A stretch of 60,140 bases of DNA from Dehalococcoidia bacterium (GTDB lineage Bacteria > Chloroflexota > Dehalococcoidia > UBA2979), in contig JAIBBD010000001.1 of assembly GCA_019694855.1 (NCBI GenBank), forward strand, positions 64,415 through 124,554. The letters run 5' to 3'. Positions 1-7,335 of this stretch are shown here, piece after piece. A program made the translations under genes and the position numbers. The notes beneath the pieces were generated by a model. That model made no database searches, was not told the DNA's origin, and saw only the letters and a list, made by a program, of their open reading frames with translations. Each line of letters opens with the position of its first letter. Position 1 is the stretch's first letter.

Positions 1-1
1 C

Positions 2-559
2 GTGACGTCGCCGACCGACGTCAGCACGACGGCCAGCTCGGCGGCGCCCCCGGCATCCGATGGGCGAACGTACTGGTCGTGGGTGATGATCGCCGCCGGC
101 GCGCTGGTGCTGGTGTTGTTGCCCCGGGCATGGACGACGCGGCCAGCGCGAGCGCGGTCGCGCGTCCTCGGCACGGCGGTCGTGCTCGCGGGCGTCGTGC
201 TGTTCTACGGCGGCCACACGCACGCTCCGGCGCCCCAGTCGGTGCTCAACCAAACGAACCCATATCCGCCAGACAGCCGATCCATCGAGGCCGGGCGCTT
301 GCTGTATGAGCAGCAGTGTGTGAAATGCCACGGGGCAGCCGGGCACGGCGACGGACCGGAGGCGTCGGGACTCGTCCCTCCGCCGGCAGACCTCAGCACG
401 CATGTTCCGCTGCACACGGATGGCACCGTGTTCTACTTCATCTCCAGCGGGTTCCCCGGCACGGCGATGCCCGCGTTCGCAGGCACCCTTTCCGAGCAGC
501 AACGCTGGGACCTCGTGAACTACCTGCGGACGCTGGCGCAGCCGTTGCCCAGTCGGTAG
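2..559 (+). CDS. membrane-anchored c-type cytochrome (possibly 5'-truncated)
   Basis: Small electron-transfer protein with one c-type haem. The reading frame is open from a GTG at base 2, so the true start may lie outside the window. As read, the 185 residues hold a short polar N-terminus, two hydrophobic segments (about 27-40 and 57-70) and then a cytochrome c domain. The haem site CVKCH is at residues 106-110, and the likely sixth ligand is Met156 in a TAMPAF context. The C-terminal helix (about 163-178) is typical of class I cytochromes. The domain should lie outside the membrane. The next gene starts 62 bp downstream with its own Shine-Dalgarno site, so an operon is not proven. The partner oxidase or reductase is not visible. 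Confidence 0.8.
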   Translation: MTSPTDVSTTASSAAPPASDGRTYWSWVMIAAGALVLVLLPRAWTTRPARARSRVLGTAVVLAGVVLFYGGHTHAPAPQSVLNQTNPYPPDSRSIEAGRLLYEQQCVKCHGAAGHGDGPEASGLVPPPADLSTHVPLHTDGTVFYFISSGFPGTAMPAFAGTLSEQQRWDLVNYLRTLAQPLPSR

Positions 560-588
560 CGTTGCTCGCGCGAGGAGACGGGCCGTAG

Positions 589-615
589 TACGTTCTGGCC
601 GACGGAGGGAAGGAG
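589..615 (+). promoter_or_regulatory. candidate -10 box and strong ribosome binding site
   Basis: A TACGTT box at 589-594 could be a -10 element. It is followed by a GGAGGGAAGGAG stretch at 604-615, a strong Shine-Dalgarno site ending 6 bases before the ATG at 622. The ribosome site fixes the start of the DRTGG gene. The promoter is a weak call because no -35 box is evident. Confidence 0.4.
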
Positions 616-621
616 CTGGCG

Positions 622-1470
622 ATGCCGGTCATCGTCGTGAGCGGCAGCGAGTCCGCGGCGGGGGTAACCACCGTCGCGGTCGGTCTCGCTCATCGTCTGG
701 CGTACGCGGGGCACGAGGTGCACCTCGAGCGGCTCGCCTTTGGCGCGAACGCGGAACGGGACGCCGCCACCTTTGGATCGCTCGACTTCGCCGCGAGTTC
801 CGGCTCGCCGGTCCACGCGGGCGCCGTGCCGGCCGCAGGGGGGATCACGATTGTCGACGCCTCCGTTTCTCCGGACGCCGCCAGCCTGGCGCAGCAGCTG
901 GGCGCCACGCGTATCGAGGTCTCGGGCGACGAGGACAGGGCCGGTACCGCCTCGGTCACGCGCGTCATGAACCACGCGCGGGCGGCGGGGCCGTTGGCAA
1001 TCCCGGAGGACCGCCTGCTGGCCGCGCCGACCGTGGGCACGCTGATCGAGGCGAGCCGGGCACGGGTGCTTGCTCGCTCGGTTGAGGGAGAGCGGGCGAT
1101 CTGCGAGCACGTCGTCGTTGGCGCGATCTCGCACGATTCGGATCAGCCCTACTTCGCTCGCTTTCCGCACAAGGCGGTCGTGACGCGGGCGGAGCGTGTG
1201 GACATCGCGCTGTCCGCGCTCAGGACTGATGCCGATTGCCTGATCCTCACGGGCGGCAGTGAACCCAGTCCGTATCTGCTCGATCGGGTGGCGGCGAGCC
1301 GGCGCACGACGCTCCTCGTGACCCCCGAGGGGACCGTTGAGACTGTGCGTGACATCGAGGGGATGTTCGGCCGTTCGCCGTTCGGCGGCGACGCGAAAAT
1401 CGAGCGGATCGGGCTCCTGATGGCCAGTGCGCTCGATGACGAGGCGCTGGCGTCGCTGACCGGCCAGTAA
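622..1470 (+). CDS. DRTGG-domain protein with degenerate BioD-like P-loop domain
   Basis: Function unknown; probably a regulatory protein. Residues 1-120 look like the dethiobiotin-synthetase/CobQ-type P-loop fold found at the N-terminus of some phosphotransacetylases. The Walker A lysine is missing: the loop reads GSESAAGVTT (8-17), with Val15 where Lys is expected, so ATP hydrolysis is doubtful. Residues about 135-245 match a DRTGG domain, with TRAERVD at 188-194 in place of the name motif and an LILTGG strand at 207-212. The 282-residue length fits the two-domain form without a phosphotransacetylase domain. The start is chosen for its strong ribosome site. The family assignment is from memory of the motif pattern. 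Confidence 0.65.
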   Translation: MPVIVVSGSESAAGVTTVAVGLAHRLAYAGHEVHLERLAFGANAERDAATFGSLDFAASSGSPVHAGAVPAAGGITIVDASVSPDAASLAQQLGATRIEVSGDEDRAGTASVTRVMNHARAAGPLAIPEDRLLAAPTVGTLIEASRARVLARSVEGERAICEHVVVGAISHDSDQPYFARFPHKAVVTRAERVDIALSALRTDADCLILTGGSEPSPYLLDRVAASRRTTLLVTPEGTVETVRDIEGMFGRSPFGGDAKIERIGLLMASALDDEALASLTGQ

Positions 1471-1505
1471 GGCCTCGGTACCGCTTCGATCCGGGGCCGG
1501 CGGGG

Positions 1506-1517
1506 TATGCTGGAGGC
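1506..1517 (+). promoter_or_regulatory. TANNNT box six bases before the start of the site-2 protease gene
   Basis: TATGCT at 1506-1511 is followed by six bases (GGAGGC) and the ATG at 1518. The spacing matches the -10-to-start distance of leaderless transcripts seen elsewhere in the window (6314, 51495). The six spacer bases also contain GGAGG, but only one base before the ATG, which is too close to act as a normal ribosome site. I infer a leaderless promoter. Confidence 0.4.
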
Positions 1518-2642
1518 ATGAACCTCGGCGCTGGAATCGGCATCGGACGCATCCGCGGGATCGAAATCCGCATCCACTGGTCGTGGTTCATCATCCTCGT
1601 CCTGCTGACGTGGTCATTCGCCGACGGGCTCTACCGCGACCTGTACGAGAACTGGTCGGATAGCCAGCGCTGGACCGCCGCGGCCGTCACGAGTGGCCTG
1701 TTCTTCCTGTCTGTGCTCCTGCACGAGCTGTCGCACGCCTTTGTCGCGCAGCGGTATGGGATGTCGGTGCCCTCTATCACGCTGTTCGTGTTTGGCGGGG
1801 TGTCGAGCATCGCCGGGGAGATGCGGACCGCACGCGAGGAGTTCGCGGTCGCGATCGCTGGCCCGCTCATGTCGTGGGTGCTCGCGGTGATCTTCGGGGT
1901 GCTGTGGCTGGCGACGCACGGCACGGGCCTGGCGGGTATCTTCGGCTATCTCGCCTGGATCAACGGAGCGCTCGGCCTGTTCAACCTGCTGCCCGGCTTC
2001 CCGCTCGATGGCGGCCGAGTGCTGCGTTCGATCGTGTGGGGGCGCTCGAAGAGCCTGGTGCGGGCGACGCGAGTGGCGGCCTCAGTGGGCTCCATCATCG
2101 CGTATCTGATGATCGCGCTGGGCTTGTTGAGCGTCTTCTACTTCGGACTGCTGGGCGGGATCTGGTACGTGCTCATCGGGCTCTTCCTGAAGTCGGCGGC
2201 GGAGGGGTCGTACCAGGCGATGCTCGCCGACCGGGCGCTGCGCAACGTGGACACGCGCACGGTCATGCAGCCGCCCTCGCAGCCGGTGGACCCTTCGATG
2301 ACTGTGCAGCAGCTCGTCGACGAACGTCTGCTACGGGCCGCCGAGCGGGCATACCTCGTGGGCGATGAGGGGCGGGTGCTCGGCCTCGTGACGGCGAGCG
2401 ACATCACCCGTCTGCCCCGCGAGCGGTGGGCGAGCACGACCGTGCGGGACGTGATGGTCCCGGCGGAGCAGGTGAAGACGGTTACGCCGCAGACCGACCT
2501 CGTCGAGGCGATGCAGCTCATGCAGCAACACGACGTCCACCAGCTGCCGGTGCTCGAGGACGGCAGGCTCGTCGGCATGCTGACGCGCGGCGATGTGCTT
2601 CGCCAGATCGAGATACGGATGCGCTTCCAGGACGGGACCTAA
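1518..2642 (+). CDS. site-2 protease family (M50) intramembrane metalloprotease with two CBS domains
   Basis: Predicted zinc metalloprotease that cuts substrates within the membrane, often to release transcription regulators. Residues 1-230 are a multi-span membrane domain. The zinc-binding HELSH motif is at 69-73 and the second ligand motif, LLPGFPLDGG, is at 157-166 with Asp164. Residues about 250-370 form a CBS pair, a cytoplasmic nucleotide-sensing module. At 374 residues this is the usual size of the CBS-containing subfamily (SpoIVFB/Rip3-like). No obvious substrate lies nearby. The gene converges on the helicase gene with a 3-bp gap and no room for a terminator. Confidence 0.88.
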   Translation: MNLGAGIGIGRIRGIEIRIHWSWFIILVLLTWSFADGLYRDLYENWSDSQRWTAAAVTSGLFFLSVLLHELSHAFVAQRYGMSVPSITLFVFGGVSSIAGEMRTAREEFAVAIAGPLMSWVLAVIFGVLWLATHGTGLAGIFGYLAWINGALGLFNLLPGFPLDGGRVLRSIVWGRSKSLVRATRVAASVGSIIAYLMIALGLLSVFYFGLLGGIWYVLIGLFLKSAAEGSYQAMLADRALRNVDTRTVMQPPSQPVDPSMTVQQLVDERLLRAAERAYLVGDEGRVLGLVTASDITRLPRERWASTTVRDVMVPAEQVKTVTPQTDLVEAMQLMQQHDVHQLPVLEDGRLVGMLTRGDVLRQIEIRMRFQDGT

Positions 2643-2645
2643 CCC

Positions 2646-4883
2646 TCAGGCGGGCTCCCACTGGTCATCGACCTCGCGAGGGGCTTCCGCCTCGAGCGCC
2701 GCGAGCGAGAGCAACAGGCGTTTGACGCCGGCGCCGCCCTCGAAGGCGACGGTCACTTCCTGGTCGCCTCCGCGCAGGACACAGGACACCACGACGCCGC
2801 GACCGAAGTGGCCGTGTCGCACGCGATCGCCAGCTGCGAACTGTGGCGTTTGTGGACCGTCGTCCGCGTGCGTGTCGCGTGCGGCCAGCGCCGCGCGCCG
2901 TTCGCGCGCGCTGAGCGACCCGGCGGTCTGGCGGGCGGCGGTTGGCCTCGCGCGGTCCGCCGACGGCACGTCCGCGAGAAACCGCGAGGCGATGTTGTTG
3001 CGGAAGAGCCCCTGAAAGAACCGCCGCATCGCGTGGGTGAGATACAAGCGTTCACGGGCGCGGGTCATGCCGACGTAGCAAACGCGACGTTCCTCCTCCA
3101 TCTGCGAGGGATCGTCGATGGAACGGAAGTGGGGGAGCAGGCCCTCTTCGAGGCCGGGCATGAAGACGACCGGGTATTCGAGTCCTTTGGCCGCATGGAG
3201 CGTCGTGAGCGTGACGGCATCCGGCGCTTCGGCACCCGGGTCGTCCACGTCCGCCACCAGCGCGACCTCTTCGAGGAACGAGGCGAGGGAGTGCTCGCCG
3301 TCGAGGTCCTCGTACTGCGAGGCGACGGCGCGCAGCTCCTGGACGTTCTCCCAGCGGGCTTCCGCGTCCTCTGGGTCGCTGCGCTGGAGGTATGAGCGGT
3401 AGTGGGTTTCCTCGAGGATGGCATCGAGCAGCTGGGAAACGTTGTGCTCCTCGCGCAACGCCGTCAGACGGTCGAGCATTGCCACGAAGAGACCGAGCGC
3501 GCTGCGGATGTCGCCGCGCAGCTGCGGCAGCATCGGATCGCGGTCGCCGCGAGCGACGCGTGCCGCGACGGCGACCGGCGAGATCGCCAGTTCCTGCGCC
3601 GCGTGCCCCAGGTCCGCCAGGCTCTTCGCGCCAATGCCTCGGGCGGGGACGTTGACGACTCGCTGGAAGGCGACCGAGTCGCCGGCGTTGTGGACGAGCC
3701 GGAGATAGGCGAGGAGGTCGCGCACCTCGCGGCGGTCGTAGAAGCGAGTGCCCCCGACCACGCGGTAGCGGATGCCGTTCTCGATGCACGCTTCCTCGAT
3801 GGCGCGGGACTGGGCGTTCGTGCGGTACATCACCGCGAAGTCGGCGTAGGCGCGCGATTCCTCCCGGATCAGGCGCCGGATCTCGGAGGCGATGAACAGG
3901 GCCTCTTCGTCGCCGTCGTACAGCTCCTGGACGGTGACCGGTGCGCCCTCGGGGTTCTGCGTCCAGAGCTCACGCTGTGGACGGCCGGCGGCTTTCGAGA
4001 TGACCGCGTGTGCGGCGCGCAGGATGTGGCCGGTGGATCGGTAGTTCTGCTCGAGCAGCACGACCTGGGCACCGGGGAAGTCGCGCTCGAAGTACTGAAG
4101 GTTGCGGATGTCGGCGGCCCGCCACGAGTAGATCGACTGGTCGGGGTCGCCGACGGCCGTGATGTTGCCGTGCGCCGAAGCGAGTTCGCGCGCGAGCGTG
4201 TACTGGACGAGGTTCGTGTCCTGGAACTCATCGATCAGGACGTGGAGATAGCGCTCCGCGTAGTGGTCCCGGACCGAGAGGTCCTGGGCGAAGAGCTTCA
4301 AGACGTCGCCGAGCAGGTCGTCGAAGTCGACGGCGCTGTTTCGTTCGAGGCCGGCCTGGTACCGCTCGTAGACGCGGCCGACGATCTCCTCGAAGTAGGA
4401 GCCTGCCTCGCGGAGGACGGTTGAAGGGTCGCGTCGCTCGTTTTTCGCGGAGGAGATCGCCGAGAGGATGGAGCGCGGTGTGTAGCGCTTCGGGTCGATG
4501 TGCAGGTCGGCCGCGATGCCGCGAACGAGGGCCATTTGATCATCGGTGTCGTAGATCGCGAAGTCCGACGGCAGGCCGATCACGGACCCGTCGCGACGGA
4601 GGATGCGGGCGCAGATCGAGTGGAACGTACCCAGTGAGACATCGCGCGCCTGTGCCCCGAGGAGGCCCTCGACTCGCTCGCGCATCTCGCGGGCGGCTTT
4701 GTTCGTGAAGGTGACGGCGACGATACGCCACGGTGGCACGCCGGTTTCGACCAGATGCGCAATGCGATGGGCGATGACGCGCGTCTTGCCCGACCCGGGC
4801 CCGGCGAGGATCAGGAGGGCGCCGCGAGGCACCTCGACAGCGTGCCGCTGCGCGGGGTTGAGGACATCGTGAGTGGCGGTCAT
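2646..4883 (-). CDS. pcrA: UvrD/PcrA-type superfamily 1 DNA helicase
   Basis: ATP-dependent 3'-5' DNA helicase of repair and replication restart. The 745-residue protein has all the classic motifs: NPAQRHAV (Q motif), AGPGSGKT (Walker A, about residues 27-34), VLIDEFQDTN (Walker B), GDPDQSIYSWRAAD, and TLHAAKGLEYPVVF with VCYVGMTRAR near the C-terminus. The last 50 residues (GDRVRHGHFGRG onward) are the Tudor-like PcrA C-terminal domain that contacts RNA polymerase in well-studied members. I start at the ATG at 4883, which places the Q motif close to the N-terminus as in relatives. A longer frame opens at 4913 but adds 10 unrelated residues. It is divergent from the zinc-ribbon gene. Confidence 0.95.
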   Translation of the reverse strand: MTATHDVLNPAQRHAVEVPRGALLILAGPGSGKTRVIAHRIAHLVETGVPPWRIVAVTFTNKAAREMRERVEGLLGAQARDVSLGTFHSICARILRRDGSVIGLPSDFAIYDTDDQMALVRGIAADLHIDPKRYTPRSILSAISSAKNERRDPSTVLREAGSYFEEIVGRVYERYQAGLERNSAVDFDDLLGDVLKLFAQDLSVRDHYAERYLHVLIDEFQDTNLVQYTLARELASAHGNITAVGDPDQSIYSWRAADIRNLQYFERDFPGAQVVLLEQNYRSTGHILRAAHAVISKAAGRPQRELWTQNPEGAPVTVQELYDGDEEALFIASEIRRLIREESRAYADFAVMYRTNAQSRAIEEACIENGIRYRVVGGTRFYDRREVRDLLAYLRLVHNAGDSVAFQRVVNVPARGIGAKSLADLGHAAQELAISPVAVAARVARGDRDPMLPQLRGDIRSALGLFVAMLDRLTALREEHNVSQLLDAILEETHYRSYLQRSDPEDAEARWENVQELRAVASQYEDLDGEHSLASFLEEVALVADVDDPGAEAPDAVTLTTLHAAKGLEYPVVFMPGLEEGLLPHFRSIDDPSQMEEERRVCYVGMTRARERLYLTHAMRRFFQGLFRNNIASRFLADVPSADRARPTAARQTAGSLSARERRAALAARDTHADDGPQTPQFAAGDRVRHGHFGRGVVVSCVLRGGDQEVTVAFEGGAGVKRLLLSLAALEAEAPREVDDQWEPA

Positions 4884-4953
4884 GCACCGTCCGAACGCAG
4901 GGGGAGAGCGCACGCTGAGGGGTAGCGACCGAGGCGATCTACTACAACCCCCA

Positions 4954-4962
4954 TGGTACGCT
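4954..4962 (+). promoter_or_regulatory. extended -10 promoter of the zinc-ribbon gene
   Basis: TGGTACGCT (4954-4962) fits an extended -10 element, TG-N-TACGCT. Transcription should begin near 4969, giving a leader of about 23 bases with a GGAG ribosome site at 4984-4987 before the ATG at 4992. This rules against the upstream ATG at 4953, which would lie before the transcript start. No convincing -35 box. Confidence 0.4.
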
Positions 4963-4991
4963 GTTTGGACGTAACCACGGAACGGAGCCGC

Positions 4992-5570
4992 ATGTTGGAC
5001 GTGTTAGTCGGCTGGCCAGGTGGCGACTGGCAAACGACGCTCAAGATCGCGGGCACCCTGACGGTCGCCTACCTCCTGCTGATCTGGATTGCCTCCGTGA
5101 TGTGGGCGTTCCGCGACATCCGTGCACGTTCGACCGACCCGGTCGCGCAGGTGATCGGCGTGGCGCTGGTGACGTTCTTTCCGTTGCTGGGCATCGCGCT
5201 CTATCTGATCGTCCGACCCAGCGAGACACTCGCCGAGTCATACGACCGCGAGCTGGAGCAGCAGGCGATCCGTTCCGAGCTGGGCGCGCTCACCTCGTGC
5301 CCGACGTGTTACTACGAGGTGCAGTCAGACTTCATCGCGTGCGCGTACTGCCGCACGCCACTCCGCGAAGGGTGCCGCTCCTGCGGGAAGCTGCTGTCGC
5401 TGGACTGGCGCTACTGCCCGTACTGCGAGACGCCTCGGCCAGCCCCCGCACGGGCGCCGGAACGCGTGCGCGCTCCTCGCTACGAGTCCGAGGACGACGC
5501 GATGGAATCGGCCCGCGCGCCGCGGCGCACGCCGGCTCGCCCGCGGACAAACGTGGCAGGCGACGAGTAA
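4992..5570 (+). CDS. membrane-anchored double zinc-ribbon protein
   Basis: Unknown function. The 192-residue protein has two membrane spans near the N-terminus (about 16-38 and 51-70 after the chosen start). A charged linker follows, then two zinc-ribbon units with four CxxC pairs: CPTC, CAYC, CRSC and CPYC. The tail is rich in Pro, Arg and Ala and looks disordered. The layout, two spans plus a cytoplasmic double zinc ribbon, recurs in Chloroflexota and related phyla without an assigned role. The start at 4992 is preferred over 4953 because of the promoter and GGAG site just upstream. Confidence 0.7.
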   Translation: MLDVLVGWPGGDWQTTLKIAGTLTVAYLLLIWIASVMWAFRDIRARSTDPVAQVIGVALVTFFPLLGIALYLIVRPSETLAESYDRELEQQAIRSELGALTSCPTCYYEVQSDFIACAYCRTPLREGCRSCGKLLSLDWRYCPYCETPRPAPARAPERVRAPRYESEDDAMESARAPRRTPARPRTNVAGDE

Positions 5571-5617
5571 GCCCCGTCGCCTGCGTCTCTCTGTCCCTCG
5601 GCCGACTGACCGACTGA

Positions 5618-6205
5618 CTAGCTGAGGGCGTTCTCGAGCAGCGCCCGCATCTCCTTGAGGGTGGCGTGCCGCCAGCCGGGGGCGAAGTCCCATGTCCTCG
5701 CGCGGTAGCGGGCCAGGGCTTCCTGGCGCTCGGGGCCGTCTTCCTTCGGAGCACCGTCCAGGATGGCGCGCAGCGGGACCATCTCCTCGTTCGCGAGTTC
5801 CGGGCGCTCAATCCAGTGGCCGAGGTAGCGGTGACTGCCATCGTAGAAGACGACTGTGGGGATCGACTCAAATTCCCCCTGGTTGAGGAACTCGCTCATG
5901 ATGTCCTTGTTCTCGTCACGCGCGAAGTAGCGGACTTCCATACCTGTCGCCTCGGCGATGCGGGCCATCACCGGTACCCCGCGCCATACGTCCGGACACC
6001 AGTGCTCGCCGAGCACCAGCGCCTTCACGCCATGCTCCGCGACCAGCTTCTTCACGGCCTCGACATCGCCGGGATCCGGCGTGTACTCGTCGTAGTGCCG
6101 CTGGAACTCCTTGTGGCGTTCGGGGATCTTCTCCATCCACTCGGTGAAGGAGCCGAGACCGGTTGCGAACCGTTCCGGCGTTACGACTGAAGTGCCACTG
6201 GTCAT
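5618..6205 (-). CDS. thioredoxin-fold protein with a single active-site cysteine
   Basis: 195-residue soluble protein with a thioredoxin fold. The active-site loop reads HWCPDVWR, so only the first cysteine (Cys70) is present. The second position is Val, and no other Cys occurs in the protein. The cis-proline motif SIPTVVFYDG is intact (Pro116). It resembles Thioredoxin_9-type proteins with WCxDx loops. Without a resolving cysteine it cannot act as a classic disulfide reductase; monothiol transfer or a binding role is more likely. The ATG at 6205 has a GGGGAGG ribosome site 7 bases upstream. A perfect palindrome covers its core promoter (6235-6253), implying regulation by a repressor or sensor. 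Confidence 0.75.
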   Translation of the reverse strand: MTSGTSVVTPERFATGLGSFTEWMEKIPERHKEFQRHYDEYTPDPGDVEAVKKLVAEHGVKALVLGEHWCPDVWRGVPVMARIAEATGMEVRYFARDENKDIMSEFLNQGEFESIPTVVFYDGSHRYLGHWIERPELANEEMVPLRAILDGAPKEDGPERQEALARYRARTWDFAPGWRHATLKEMRALLENALS

Positions 6206-6234
6206 TGCGATGCCTCCCCGCGCGTTCGTTTCCT

Positions 6235-6253
6235 TATACTCCCCCGGAGTATA
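6235..6253. promoter_or_regulatory. palindromic operator over the thioredoxin-fold gene promoter
   Basis: TATACTCC-CCC-GGAGTATA is a perfect inverted repeat with 8-base arms and a 3-base spacer. Read on the minus strand, TATACT at 6253-6248 can serve as the -10 box, so a bound protein would block transcription. The form, a G/C tract flanked by ATA and TAT, is like operators of the CsoR/RcnR/FrmR family, which sense copper, nickel, formaldehyde or persulfide. The family match is inference, and no such regulator gene lies in this window. Confidence 0.55.
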
Positions 6254-6313
6254 GCACCCGTTCGTGATGGCTCCCCCGTTCGGAGGATGAGGGCGGGCCG
6301 GCGGACAGGCTCG

Positions 6314-6325
6314 TATAATCTCGCG
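6314..6325 (+). promoter_or_regulatory. consensus -10 box placed for a leaderless transcript
   Basis: A perfect TATAAT (6314-6319) is followed by six bases and then an in-frame GTG at 6326. Transcription would begin at or next to that GTG, giving a leaderless mRNA. This decides the start of the DUF1461 gene against an upstream ATG at 6287, which would lie before the promoter. No ribosome site precedes the GTG. Confidence 0.55.
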
Positions 6326-7066
6326 GTGACCGCCATTCGCTGGATCACTACCGCGCTCTTCATCCTCTCCGTACCGGTGTTCCTGCTGCTCTCCAACGTG
6401 CGGATCGCTGCCATGGAGCAGCGGGTGTACGGCTACTCGTTTTCGCACTATGACGTCGAGGCGATCACCGGAGTTGACCGGGAGCAGCTCGACCGGGCGG
6501 CGGCCGAGATGATCCAGTACTTCAAGGACGACGAGCCTCTGCTCACGACGCGCGTGCGCATCGAGGGGCAGGAGCAGCCACTGTTCTCACCTCGTGAGAC
6601 GCTCCACATGCGCGACGTAAAGAAGCTGTTCCAGCGGGCGTTCTTCTTCCAGGAGGCTTCGTTCGTGTACCTCGTGACCTACGTGGTCACGGTGTTCCTG
6701 TGGGCGCGCGAGCGTTCACTGCGCAAGCTCGCGCGCGAGTGTCTGTACGCCGGGGTGTTCACGGCGGCGCTGCTCGCCGTGGCCGCCGCGGCGATGCTCG
6801 CCGGATTCGACTCGCTGTTCAGGCAGTTCCACCTGGTGTCGTTCTCGAACGACTTCTGGGAGTTGGATCCGGCGGTCGATCACCTCGTGCAGATGTTCCC
6901 GGAGGGATTCTGGTTCCGGGTGTCGCTCCTCGTCGGGTTCGTGACGCTGGTCGAAGGCCTGGCACTCGCGGGCGCCGCGTATGCGACGCTGGGCTGGCTC
7001 AGCCAGCCGGAGCCAGTGAGGCCGCCCGCAAGACGGCCCGCCGAGGGGACCGGGGCCGCTTCCTAG
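6326..7066 (+). CDS. DUF1461/TIGR01906 family integral membrane protein
   Basis: Unknown function. 246 residues with four likely membrane spans: one at the N-terminus (about 6-25), two central, and one near 195-220. A soluble region of roughly 90 residues lies between spans 1 and 2. The segment FRQFHLVSFSNDFWELDP followed by QMFPEGFWF is the signature of the TIGR01906 family as I recall it. The GTG start is set by the TATAAT box 6 bases upstream. The stop codon lies in the same CTAG tetranucleotide as the stop of the convergent fmdB-like gene. Confidence 0.75.
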   Translation: MTAIRWITTALFILSVPVFLLLSNVRIAAMEQRVYGYSFSHYDVEAITGVDREQLDRAAAEMIQYFKDDEPLLTTRVRIEGQEQPLFSPRETLHMRDVKKLFQRAFFFQEASFVYLVTYVVTVFLWARERSLRKLARECLYAGVFTAALLAVAAAAMLAGFDSLFRQFHLVSFSNDFWELDPAVDHLVQMFPEGFWFRVSLLVGFVTLVEGLALAGAAYATLGWLSQPEPVRPPARRPAEGTGAAS

Positions 7067-7308
7067 AAGTCGGCCCAGTCCGGCTCATCGCTGTGATCGG
7101 TGTGCTCCAGGTCGTACTCGTCCGGATCGACATCGTCGTATGTGAGGTCAACCTTCGCCCGCCCGGCGAGGACGAAGGCCGAGATTTTGCGCCCCGTCTC
7201 CTTTGAACGGCAGGCGGGGCATGGCGCCGGCGCGTCCATCTGCGACAGCCGGCGCATCAGCTCGAACTCATGCCCGCACTTGCGGCACTTGTACTCGTAG
7301 ATCGGCAC
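7063..7308 (-). CDS. FmdB-family small zinc-ribbon regulatory protein
   Basis: 81-residue protein that opens MPIYEYKCRKCGHEFE, the hallmark of the FmdB family. Two CxxC pairs (CRKC near 8-11, CPAC near 31-34) should bind one zinc. The C-terminal half is acidic. FmdB-like proteins are described as putative regulators, but most, including this one, have no proven target. It lies 27 bp downstream of rpoD on the same strand and is probably co-transcribed. It overlaps the end of the convergent DUF1461 gene by 4 bp. Confidence 0.85.
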   Translation of the reverse strand: MPIYEYKCRKCGHEFELMRRLSQMDAPAPCPACRSKETGRKISAFVLAGRAKVDLTYDDVDPDEYDLEHTDHSDEPDWADF

Positions 7309-7335
7309 TTCGCCCCTCCACCGAACCAGGCGCGA

